DNA of 64,000 nucleotides from assembly GCA_037039685.1 (NCBI GenBank), contig JAWNGF010000007.1:620001-684000 (forward strand), given 5' to 3'. Position numbers and translations under genes: made by a program. The stretch is from Ceratobasidium sp. AG-K (lineage: Eukaryota > Basidiomycota > Agaricomycetes > Cantharellales > Ceratobasidiaceae). Position 1 is the stretch's first letter, and each line of letters opens with the position of its first letter. The notes below the pieces were generated by a model. The model had not been told where the DNA came from and ran no database searches. It was given only the letters and a program-made list of their open reading frames with translations. Positions 10,810 to 20,812 of this stretch are shown here, in pieces.

Positions 10810-13187
10810 ATGAGCACTCAAGTCCACGTCGCCGATACCTCAACTAGTGAAAATGAAGCTCCCTTTTCTTCGACTAAATTTGCCTATGGTGACTCGAGCC
10901 GGCTGGCCCAACCTCCCAGCGTTGTTGTTCGCGCGAGAAGCACGACGGAAGGGATAGAAATGAACTTTATTGGATCGAGCCGAACAAGACAGACTGAGCC
11001 GTCGATTTCGGAAGACGATGATGTGGAGCCGGAGGTCAACACAAAGAAGGAGTGGACCGCTATTGCTAGCTGTTGTCTGTGCCTTTTCTTGGTGAGAGAA
11101 CTCATGACTGATCAGGCAACGTGGAGGACTGACAAAGCTGTGATAACATAGAGTGGATGGAACGATGCTAGCATTGGACCTCTCCTACCTACTATACAAA
11201 AATATTACAACCTCAATTTTACCATCATTTCCCTCCTCTTCGTCTCTGCGTGCTTGGGCTTTATGTTGGCTGGGATCCTGAATGGTTAGTGAGAGTTGGG
11301 GTGCGACTCGAGTCCGGCTAGGCATGACTAATGCTATGCAGTCCATCTTTCCGACCGTATCGGCTTCGGGAGAGTCATGCTGCTTGGTAAGAATATCAAC
11401 CCCCCTAAGCCTTGCCTCATTGCTAAGCGTCCTCTAGGTTGTTTCTGCCAGATCGCATCGTACTCGATCCTAGCCCCGGCGTTTCCGTTCCCCGTGATGA
11501 ATATAGGTATTTTGAGTTTGATCTAGATTGATTGGGTCGTTACCTAATGGTACTTTGCAGCGTACGCAATCAATGGATTTGGTTTGAACTTGTTTCTGCA
11601 CCGAGCTCGCCGTTGTTCATACATTGTTATGGTTAGGAATTGGTTTGCAAGACGCTCAAGCCAACGGATTTGTCGGCGCTCTGCGTACCAATGCGTCAGC
11701 CAAGATGGGCGTTATCCATTCTTTCTACGGCAAGTCGCCTCCTGCACAGCTATCGAAGCGATTCACCTGATTGCTTTGAACTTAGGTGCTGGTGCATTGA
11801 TCGCTCCAATAATCGCCACCCAGTTCACACATCACCCCAACTGGTCATATCATTATCTCGCTCCTCTGGCGATGGCAGCTATCAATGCAGTCGTTATATA
11901 TGCTACGTTTGGATTCCACACGCAAGAAGGTCAGTTTTGTACTTGTGGCCGCTGAGCTTGTGCTTAGGACTTCCGTAGAACTCCTTGGACCCACGCCAAT
12001 TGACCCGGCCGAGTCGGCTAGCAACGAGAGGAAGTACCAGCAGATTTTCGGGTCCTGGGGTGTCCAGATTATGGCGGCATTCTGCTTGTTATACGTTGGA
12101 GCCGAGACCACTATGGGAGGTGAGGCGTCGTATTTTTTGAATTATCAGTGCTGACCTTTTCCAGGTTGGATTGTGACGGTATGGTAGCATCCTTCATAAA
12201 GTTATACCTATTTAACTGTTTAAAAATAGTTCATCGTAGAGGAACGTGGTGGAGGGACCTCTGCCGGTTATGCTTCTAGGTGAGACATCAACCTAGTAGC
12301 CAAATCAACTCGTCTTCTGAATTTTTGCTCCCTGTAGCGGTTTTTTCGGTGGTATGTTTGACAGTCTCGCCCCATATGAGGTCGTGTTTGAATCCCATTG
12401 CAGGGCTCATGCTTGGGCGCGTCATTTTGCTCTGGGTGAACGAAAAGGTGTGTTCCATCGTTTTTGTATTAGTTAAGGACTCACTATGTTCCAGGTTGGA
12501 GAGCGTCGGGCGGTGTATGCGTATATTTTGCTCGCGATTGGGCTTGAGATGACAGTGTGGATGTTGCCACACCTGTTCGGTAACGCGGTGGCTTTTGCGC
12601 TTGTCGGGCTTCTGATGGGTAAGTGGGTTGTTTCAGGGATGTTCATATGACTAATACCCACTCGCACTGATAGGGTATGACCGATTCCAACGTGATATTT
12701 GCTCTTCACTTATCTTCTTCATAGGCCGATATACCCTATCGGGATGAACGTTCTTGGAACAATCGTTCCTAAATGGTATGTACGGCATCGAAGTACTCGT
12801 AATTTTGGAGTTTTACATAAATCTGCGTGTAGGCTTTTGACGGGAAGTATGGGCTGGGTCGCGTCGTGAGTATAATCGGCTGACTCTTGGCATACTGGCT
12901 GATGCAATTGGGATAGTGTTGGACAAGCCGGCGGTGCCGTGTTTCCTTTCATCACAGGAACGCTAACCCAAAAGGTAAATATAGAAAACACACGTCGACA
13001 GCTTAGAAACTAAATTTCTCTGGATTTCTAGTACGGCGTGCAGGTCCTTCAGCCGATGTAAGCGCAAGTAGTCGACGTTGTAATCTACATTAACTTCTAT
13101 GATGCTTGTAGCCTAGTTGCTTTGCTCGGGGGCATCGTGGTCTCTTGGGCGCTGGTTCCCTCGAGTACAAAAAGGCGTGGGGATTGA
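10810..13187 (+). CDS. Major facilitator superfamily transporter, multi-exon
   Basis: The start at 10810 opens a polar, acidic N-terminal tail of about 90 residues. Exon 1 ends at 11091 (GTGAGA donor) and exon 2 begins at 11152, joining the first membrane helix to SGWNDASIGPLLPTIQKYY, characteristic of a fungal MFS subgroup (BSC6/fucose-permease-like). Later pieces include LSDRIGFGRVMLLG (loop 2-3 signature), GIGLQDAQANGFVGAL, GALIAPIIATQF, GSWGVQIMAAFCLLYVGAETTMG, GWIVTFIVEERGGGTSAGY and a final helix LVALLGGIVVSWALV before the stop at 13185. Around a dozen exons fit the standard 12-helix length. It should sit in a cellular membrane. The substrate is unknown. Confidence 0.88.
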
Positions 13188-13744
13188 ATGGAAGTATGGC
13201 CGATATTCGCTTTGGGCTCTTGTATGTATACCGTGTATCAACACACTTTTGTCGCTTCTGTATGGTCGGAATCAATCACATCTGTGGCATCTGTGGTGCG
13301 TTTAGCGTTGCGGCCGAGACGAGGCGAACTCGTCCAAAGTCGAGTTGGTTCCAACTCAGCTATTTGTGTAAACGAGGTCGACCCTAGCTCGGCGATCGAA
13401 CCGACGGTTTCTCAGTGAGTAGCGAGACTCGGCGCCTCTCCGGCTCAAGTTCACATGGTATGGGAGCAACTGGAACAGTTTCCAATAAGGTGCATACTGT
13501 ATATGCGTTCCGTAGTAGTAGGTTAGAAATGAGACTGATGTGACTTGGACCGGTAACGTGTCAATGGCAATTCGGTACAGCAACGGTTAAGTAAATCGGT
13601 TTGCCTGTGTTCGTTAATTGAGTTGATACACATGCAATTCGTAATGAGTGATTTATGCTCGTCGAAGGCTAGAGATTGCATATATGCACCTCCAAGAGGC
13701 TAGCGCGGAGGAGGGCCAGACTGAGTACGCATACAGTGCCCAAT
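13188..13744. other. 3' flank of the MFS gene, nothing recognised
   Basis: Short overlapping frames occur but none has family features. This interval separates the MFS gene from the long inverted repeat. Confidence 0.45.
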
Positions 13745-15089
13745 AAAACACCTCCAAAAAATGGTGTCTTTGGAGTAAAGTTGCGATATGTCTGCAGTAA
13801 CAGAAAATTAAAATCTGTATAATTATTCCCTTGAAGCTATAAGACCTTGTCTACAAAAGGAGTACTTGAAGTGCGCAAACAAACCCGAAACGAATGAATT
13901 ATTAGCGAAATAAAACCAAGGGGGTATTGGAGAGGGTTTGTCACCACAAATTGTCCCCCCTTGAAACTGCCAACTGCATTGTAACCAAAGCGAATTGTTT
14001 CACACCATATACGCTATAGCTTAGGGCTATTTCATTGCAGCTATGTACAGAGGGATTAGATTACATATAGTCTGAGTTTGACTCAAAAGTGTGGCATGAA
14101 TCTAGTGGAAAGGATGGGGGATCCAGATGTCTGTTTGAGGTTGGGTGGTCTTTCAACAGATTGGGATACTTTGTGCCAAACTTACAGAATATCAGAAGCT
14201 ATTTCTACAGCCAAAAACACTTGTCCTGAGGTAAAATTAGTACAAACATAGGGAACTGGGCGCATATACGCAGCATTTAAAACTCACAGAAGCACAATAG
14301 TTGTGAGTCCTTGTGTTGGATATGTGAGAACACTAATTTGCCTGATATTTCACACAGGAACAAAAGTCCTTGTAGCCTTGAAATAGTGATGGGCCTATTG
14401 CAGCGATTTTGCCTAGTAGTTTCTCTAGATGTGAGAAGTGTCAATATACAAAAACCCTGGCATTGTAGCCTTTTTCCTGTGTGAAATATCAGGCAAATTA
14501 GTGTTCTCACATATCCAACACAAGGACTCACAACTATTGTGCTTCTGTGAGTTTTAAATGCTGCGTATATGCGCCCAGTTCCCTATGTTTGTACTAATTT
14601 TACCTCAGGACAAGTGTTTTTGGCTGTAGAAATAGCTTCTGATATTCTGTAAGTTTGGCACAAAGTATCCCAATCTGTTGAAAGACCACCCAACCTCAAA
14701 CAGACATCTGGATCCCCCATCCTTTCCACTAGATTCATGCCACACTTTTGAGTCAAACTCAGACTATATGTAATCTAATCCCTCTGTACATAGCTGCAAT
14801 GAAATAGCCCTAAGCTATAGCGTATATGGTGTGAAACAATTCGCTTTGGTTACAATGCAGTTGGCAGTTTCAAGGGGGGACAATTTGTGGTGACAAACCC
14901 TCTCCAATACCCCCTTGGTTTTATTTCGCTCATAATTCGTTCGTTCCGAGTTTGTTTGCGCACTTCAAGTACTCTTTTTGTAGACAAGATCTTATAGCTT
15001 CGAAGGAATAATCATACAGATTTTAATATTCTGTCACTGCAGACATATCGCAACTTTACTCCAAAGACCCCGTTTTTTGGAGGTGTTTT
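13745..15089. repeat. Long inverted repeat, arms ~618 bp, ~109-bp spacer
   Basis: The left arm (13745-14362) and right arm (14472-15089) are reverse complements with every position pairing to a constant sum of 28834, so there is no net indel. The inner ~440 bp match essentially perfectly by eye. The outer ~170 bp hold several substitutions, for example GAATGAATTATTAG against GAACGAATTATGAG. The outer ends read AAAACACCTCC and GGAGGTGTTTT. No protein is encoded. No target duplication is visible next to the ends. It could be a non-autonomous foldback transposon; if transcribed it would form a long dsRNA hairpin. Confidence 0.92.
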
Positions 15090-15488
15090 GTCGGGATCGC
15101 GAATTTTGACGAACCCGTGCTTGAACCATAATCTCAAAATAACAATATACTTCCAGGGCATGGTGGGGAACAATAAGAAATGCTCGCGAATGGTTATCCA
15201 ACTGTCATTTGGTCCGGTTGGGGGACGGGTTTGGGTTGACTAATACGGGACCACCTGAACCCGCTGTGTGCACATTACCCCCCTCCGAGTAAGCGGCAAC
15301 TTGCCGTTGTTTTTCTCCTTGATAGTGAGCTTCCCCTGGGCTCGCAAGACCCACTTTTTCGAGGTAATATGAGCTCAACAGGTTTAAATTTAAACTCGCC
15401 TCGGTAGCAACGCTAAGCGTGTTATTGCGTCTCTCTCGCATTCCCCCCGATGAAGCACCAGTTAAACACAACATTCCAGCAAAAGTTA
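15090..15488. other. Spacer between inverted repeat and tRNA
   Basis: No gene is recognised. The frame on the minus strand that runs through here overlaps the tRNA and is not a protein gene. Confidence 0.4.
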
Positions 15489-15592
15489 TGCTCCCTGCCA
15501 GGCTCGAACTGGCGACCTTTGGATGTGGATTTAACACTTTTGAAAGTGCTCATGTTATGAGACCAACGCTCTACCAACTGAGCCAAGGAAGC
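15489..15592 (-). tRNA. tRNA-Met (CAT), elongator, with 31-nt intron
   Basis: Read on the minus strand from 15592, the acceptor stem GCTTCCT pairs with AGGGAGC, the D arm is GCTC-AGTTGGTA-GAGC, and the anticodon loop is CTCATAA. A 31-nt intron follows position 37 (15555-15525), and the anticodon stem closes with TCCAA. The T arm is GCCAG-TTCGAGC-CTGGC, then discriminator A at 15489. The mature length is 73 nt. The sequence fits eukaryotic elongator tRNA-Met rather than initiator. One anticodon-stem pair next to the loop is a T-T mismatch. Confidence 0.93.
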
Positions 15593-16708
15593 TTGAATTG
15601 GATCCGGTAGGCGCCATTGAAACGGCAGGGCCTCCCCGGCGCTGGCGACGGCCAATAGGTAGGAATCAAAGGCACGAAAGAATACAATCCTTTGTTGAGG
15701 GTGTTTGGCTTCTAGGACTACATGATTCAAGAACCTCCAGGACTCGCTTATTACATTGGTTCACAGAAGAAAGGCAAGAATCAACCATCGCATTAATTCT
15801 GCTTGATGTACATATAGAGTATATAAAATTTGACGGGCTGATCTCTATGTACAAACAAACAAGAGAAAAAAGTGAATAGGTCCAGCTAGAAGGGTAAAAA
15901 GGAGGGGCTGAAAAAAGTCGACTCTATGGGATTTCCGATTCTCGGTTTTTAATCATAATAGAAGTTGTAAAGCCGCACCTTACGACTATTTCGAGCACCT
16001 TTATGCTATGATACACTCAGTAGTTATTGGTATATGAGGCTCACAAGATCAAGAGGTTACTAGGGGTCTGAATGAACTTCCAGGGTTGTGCTGGTGACCT
16101 CTTGATTTTGTGAGGCTCACATCTCAACAACTAATGAGCTTATATAGCGTTAAACGTTCAAATTCGTTGCAAGAGGCGATTCTACAGCTTCTATTATCAT
16201 TACAAAGTGAAAACTGACACTCATAGAGTTGACTATTTTCAACCCTGCTTTTTTGCCTTTGTAGCTCAACCAATTCACTTTTTCCTCTCGTTCTTTAGGC
16301 ATATAGATAAAATCTTCGACTAACATAGACTCGGTATACACAACAAGCAGAAATAATGCGATCATTGAACCATCTACATTCCACGAAACATGGTCGGCGT
16401 CTTCAAACCTCCAAGGTCACAGGATCAGGATCCGTTTGAAATGCCTGAGGCAGCCGGAGGCGGTTAAATGCATGGTTCACGAGGGGTACTTGGGCACCCT
16501 GTGCCACCAAATTATTAGTCAAATATACCAGCCATAACCGGGATCAAGTCCCTGGGTCGCTCCTTTGACCACTCCATCCTAGGATCTATGCAAAATTCCC
16601 AGGCTGGGTCTATTGATTTGCGGCGGCAAAAGTTCAGACTCGATAATAGTATTTCCCATTATATAAAAATCATTCAACATCCACTACACGAGGTTTACTC
16701 CACATGTT
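15593..16708. other. Intergenic region, nothing recognised
   Basis: The sequence between the tRNA and the Hsp70-like gene shows short frames on both strands but no family signature, no splice-consistent exon series and no clear repeat. A phrase (TTGTGAGGCTCAC near 16107) is partly palindromic but isolated. Confidence 0.4.
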
Positions 16709-19531
16709 TCAAGCCTCGTCCAAAAATTCAAATATTATGCGGTTCCATTCGTCTCCGTTGTAGAGCAACACCCCTCGGACCTCGGCGCTATCGAGTTCAA
16801 GGCCAATTTCGAACTCGGTTTGGAACCCGTCCTATTACTCGGTCACAAACAGCTGACGAGAAGAGCGGTGGACTCACTTGGGATCCCGTCCGTGCTTTCT
16901 CGGCGAAACTGGGCAGGGCGCTCAAATCTACTGTCCATTTGCATAATCTAGTTATGCTGCCCTCGTCCATGTATCTCATCACGCGTTCACTCTCAGAGGT
17001 GTACAAAATGGAAACAAATTTCGAATCTATTACACAACCCACGATGTCAGCTCTAACAGTGGCACAAAGAGGAGACGTGCCTTGAGGGTTCCGCGAAAAT
17101 TTGGAAAGCTTAATTTTGATGACCTTTCCCTTGCGCAAAACAGCCCCTTTTTGAACAAGGTACTGAACTCTGTTGTGACAAATCACCATGCCTGCGTCGT
17201 TGCTTATATAGTACGGCCGCTTTTCCACGTCCTCTTGCTCTGGGGGGAGTTTGACCTGATCAGATTTGGGACCACATCAATACATGGTTGTGAATACAGT
17301 TACGTGCGAACCTTCAAGATATATGACCTGCACGCAATAACACTTGATATTAAACCCCTCTTGACCAGTCCGTACTGTACAGCACCACGGCAACCTGCAA
17401 CATCCGCATCTGCGGGGCGAGCTATAACGCTGATACGCGAGCTAAACTGCCGCTGATAAACAAAGCAAGTGAGCGTTAGCTTGCATGCACTTCCAGGATA
17501 GTGAACTTGCATATATGCGCTTCATCAGATACTCGCTCCCCGAGAACCCACCAACGAGTAAAAATGCATGGATTACTTGGTTGCATTGGGCGAGTTGGGT
17601 TTCGATGAGTTGCAGGATCTCGGCAATAACAGGATCAAAGACCTGACACAGAAGGTAAGTATAATTGTGTCATTATGAATGAGACCCGTAGGTGGTGTGA
17701 AATTGGATTGTTGCCAATGTGAAAGCATGTCAACATGTGAAGCACCAGATCGGCCCAAAGAAATAAACCCACCTCCCGCCTCAATACTACCCCCGGGATT
17801 GTCAATTTGCCGTTAGCCAACCCAACTGCAGGGTCACCTGGATCCTCGGAATGGATGCATTGGAACTGGAATAGTACGCCTATACAATTGACCACGTATC
17901 GGACCCAGCCCTCGGCCATCCAATAAACTAAACCTACAATCATCTTCCCCACCTCGAAAGGTAACCTTATGGATCCTACTAAATGTATTCTGGAAACACG
18001 CCAAACTCAACTCGTCTGTGTGTGCAGGATGGAATTCAAGCAGACGAGAGACCAAGTCTTTGAACCTTTTCACGGTCAGCTCCCATTCGCAAGAGCGAAC
18101 CTACGACCCACTTTGTATCCAAGAGTAAAGTGCCACAAGTTGCACCGCTTCGTGTGTATAGCTCTCCGATCTCCAAATCCTCCTGGCTTCCTAGGATTTT
18201 GTAGACGGCGAGGTCAACGGTACCTCCACCTGCGTTACAGACCATAAAGTTTTGCGAGGGGCGCATCCGACGAAGGCTTGTGAGGCATGCACAATACACC
18301 GCAGCGGCTTCTGACTCGCTTGTTATTGTTATCAAGTGGGATAGGGTTAGTAGCGGAGAAAGGACATGAAGCGCTACATACGCAATAATCTTCAGCCTGT
18401 CTCGCTGGCGACCACTCTGCTGTCTAGTCCCAACGCTCTGGACCAACCCAGCCTGGGCGGCCGCATCTCGTAATGCACTGCATTCCTTGTTTCCCCACAT
18501 TGCAGGGACCGTCAACCATATCTCGGCCGTATCTACCCTGTTGTATGAGTATATGCACCGAATTAAACATGAAAAACATACTCAGAGCTGCAGGGCCGAT
18601 CTCTCGAGCAATCTGTTGTTGAGCAAAGTCCCACAAACACAGCAAGAAGTCGGCTATTGCCTCGATAGGTCGTTTGCCGGGCTATAAACGTTATCTGCCT
18701 TGTGTAATGATGCACATACGCTACTGCAGTACATACGGGCAGCTTCGACACATGCAGATCAACTTTACCGTCGCGGAGATAGTCGGGCTCGAGTAATGGT
18801 TTAAACCCTAACGGCGAGTTAGTGTCAGGAGAGGTCAGTGACATAGCACGCACGTTCGCAGCAAATTGTACCCGGAGCAGGTACTGCATTCTGGAGAAAT
18901 CTTAGATGTGGCGGAGCGGCACGCGGATAGACTCTGACCTTGGCTTCGAGACCCCAGGCAAGGACTTCGCCATGCTCGCTGTAGAGCAAACACGATGGTA
19001 TTTTGCGGTAGTTTTTGGATGAGCCTGGCCATTGTAGGATATGTTGTACGAGCCCATCGGTGATTTGAGACGATCCAAAGGCCTGAATGGAGTGAGCGAT
19101 GAATGAGGGATGAAATGTGTGCATACAACTCCCGACAGTGTCGTCCCAAAATCAATTGATACACATATCTTTCCTTCAGCTACTGTTGGCGGAGCTTGCC
19201 CAGTCTCATTGATTGTCGGCCTAGGGTTAGGCCAAGAGACAGACTGCTGAGCTAGTGACATTTGTGTCGCTGTTGCTGTGCTACGACCAACATACGAAGT
19301 AAGAAAAGAGCTGCGCGTGCTTGAAATTCCGGACAAAGAGGAATATTGCTTAGATTGGGCCGAGACACCACCCGCTTCCATTGTTGTCCGTGAAGGATGA
19401 TACGTCGTTGGAGGGGAGACGATCATCCCCTCGAGTTTTATTGGTTGTCGATTGATAATCCGATCCTGGGGGAAGAGTTGTCCATCTCCCGGTTGTGGGG
19501 TTTCGTCTCGAGAGGTGCCACAACATGACAT
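16709..19531 (-). CDS. HSPA12-type Hsp70-like ATPase, multi-exon
   Basis: A divergent Hsp70 of the HSPA12 kind, expanded in mushrooms; presumably an ATP-binding cytosolic protein. The start is ATG at 19529-19531, giving a Ser/Pro-rich tail before the actin-like ATPase domain. Motifs in order: SIDFGTTLSGV (phosphate 1); ILQWPGSSKNYRKIPS; a TVPAMWGNKECSALRDAA block; VCNAGGGTVDLAVYKIL (phosphate 2, with Asn where the family has Asp); VFDPVIAEILQLIETQL with HAFLLVGGFSGSEYL (adenosine motif); RPADADVAGCRGAVQYGL; YLVQKGAVLRKGK; and a C-terminal EIGLELDSAEVRGVLLYNG. My splicing removes an intron whose donor is just after SFAEKARTGSQ and extends the end to a TGA at 16709-16711. The catalytic effect of the Asn is uncertain. 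Confidence 0.88.
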
Positions 19532-20038
19532 GGTGGTTGAGCGCTGATTGCGTGCGTCTTGCACAGCATCTAGGAACCGAGTACGAGTGAATCAATCAAT
19601 TGATGAATTGCAGCGCGGAGCGTTCAAGTTGTGCATTACTTGGGGCGCCACTTGTTATCAAAACCGCTTGCGCATCCGCCTTGCTTGCCGATCATGAATA
19701 GCGCATCCAGGAGGCTCTACTATCAGTTGTGTACCCGTGAATGAGATGTTGATTAGATTATAACCACGCATATATATAGTGGTCATATTGGGAATAGGGC
19801 CAATTGTATCGCCGCCTCCTTGTTTGGTACCAACGTGCATAACTATCAAGAAACTTCTTTGCCAAATCAAACTCTAAGTCACTTTCCCCAGGTCGTTACC
19901 ACAAGACCTTTTGGAGCACTCGGGGCAACAGCTACACTGGTCACGTGTGTTAATGGTAACGCCCATAGAAAGAGTCAGAGGCGTGCCAGTGAATCGCACG
20001 TATCTCATCAGATACTCGCCGGCCACCATATCTACGCT
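19532..20038. promoter_or_regulatory. Divergent promoter region, Hsp70-like and F-box genes
   Basis: About 500 bp separates the two start codons. A TATA-like CATATATATAGTGG lies near 19770, and a CACGTG core occurs near 19938 (GGTCACGTGTG). No other gene is visible. Confidence 0.4.
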
Positions 20039-20460
20039 ATGATCGAGCTCATTGCAGAACTCGACGCTGCAACCAGCTTGCTTGGTACTGTGTTAGACCA
20101 ATACCTCGACGCCTGCTCTGCTGTTCAGATACACTGCACACAGGCTAGAACGTTTACCAGCGTTTCTACCAACCTCACTAGTCGTATTTGTGACGAACTA
20201 GCTTCCGCATCCTTATATGAGGATAAGTTAAAGCGAGCTAGGTCAACTATCGGTCAGGTCAAGAATGAACTCACCTCCATTACTCCGATCTACGCCCTTC
20301 CTTCCGAGATTCTTTCCCACATATTCGAGCTCGTGATGGCCTCTACTCGCTGTGTCGATGCTGATAGCAGCAGGTCTAGATACATGCCAAGGTTTCCCGA
20401 TTTTCTATCTCAGGTGTGCTCTCGCTGGCGTTGCGTTGCGACAGACCTTCCCGCACTTTG
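20039..20460 (+). pseudogene. F-box protein gene, 5' part, cut by a copia element
   Basis: Starts with MIELIAEL and runs through a helical region to an F-box core, YALPSEILSHIFELV, then FLSQVCSRWRCVATDLPAL. At 20461 the reading frame runs into the LTR of a retrotransposon. The last five bases before it (CTTTG) reappear at 26439-26443, where the F-box reading frame resumes. F-box proteins usually recruit substrates to SCF ubiquitin ligases. This copy can no longer make a full protein unless the element is removed. The family is expanded and diverse in Agaricomycetes. Confidence 0.88.
20456..20460. repeat. Target site duplication CTTTG, left copy
   Basis: The five bases CTTTG immediately before the left LTR are repeated at 26439-26443 immediately after the right LTR, as expected for integrase-mediated Ty1/copia insertion. 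Confidence 0.93.
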
Positions 20461-20731
20461 TGTCGTAGCATAGAGAGACAGGTCACATGACCGGATCTCA
20501 CGCACGGGCGCGTCTCCTATTCCGCGCCCTATTTCAGACTCACACCCCTATTGGGGTTTCCTCAGTTGGCTTCGTCTATCACGCTGCCCGCTGAGGTATG
20601 TTTCGTCTTTCATGTTTCTCTCGTAGTACCTGTCTCACACTGTACCTTAGATACATTGTTCTGCAGGTAATACGAGTTGGCTTTGTCTATCACGCTGCCT
20701 GCTGAGAGACATTGTTCTGCAGCGTTCAACA
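20461..20731 (+). repeat. Left LTR of the copia element
   Basis: 271 bp, TG...CA ends. It contains an internal duplication: a GTTGGCTTCGTCTATCACGC-like block followed by TGCCCGCTGAG occurs near 20564 and again near 20670, and an ACATTGTTCTGCAG phrase occurs twice. Directly downstream, GGTTATGAGC begins at 20732, the position expected for the primer binding site; I cannot name the primer tRNA. Confidence 0.95.
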
Positions 20732-20812
20732 GGTTATGAGCATCCTTTGCGTTTGATGGATCGTCATTTATTTTATTAGCCAACTCCGCGTCCGTCTGAT
20801 ACTGTGCTGATT

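Noticed and set aside
19562..19564. Upstream start for the Hsp70-like gene at 19564
   Set aside because: The codon there is GTG. The first in-frame ATG is at 19529-19531.
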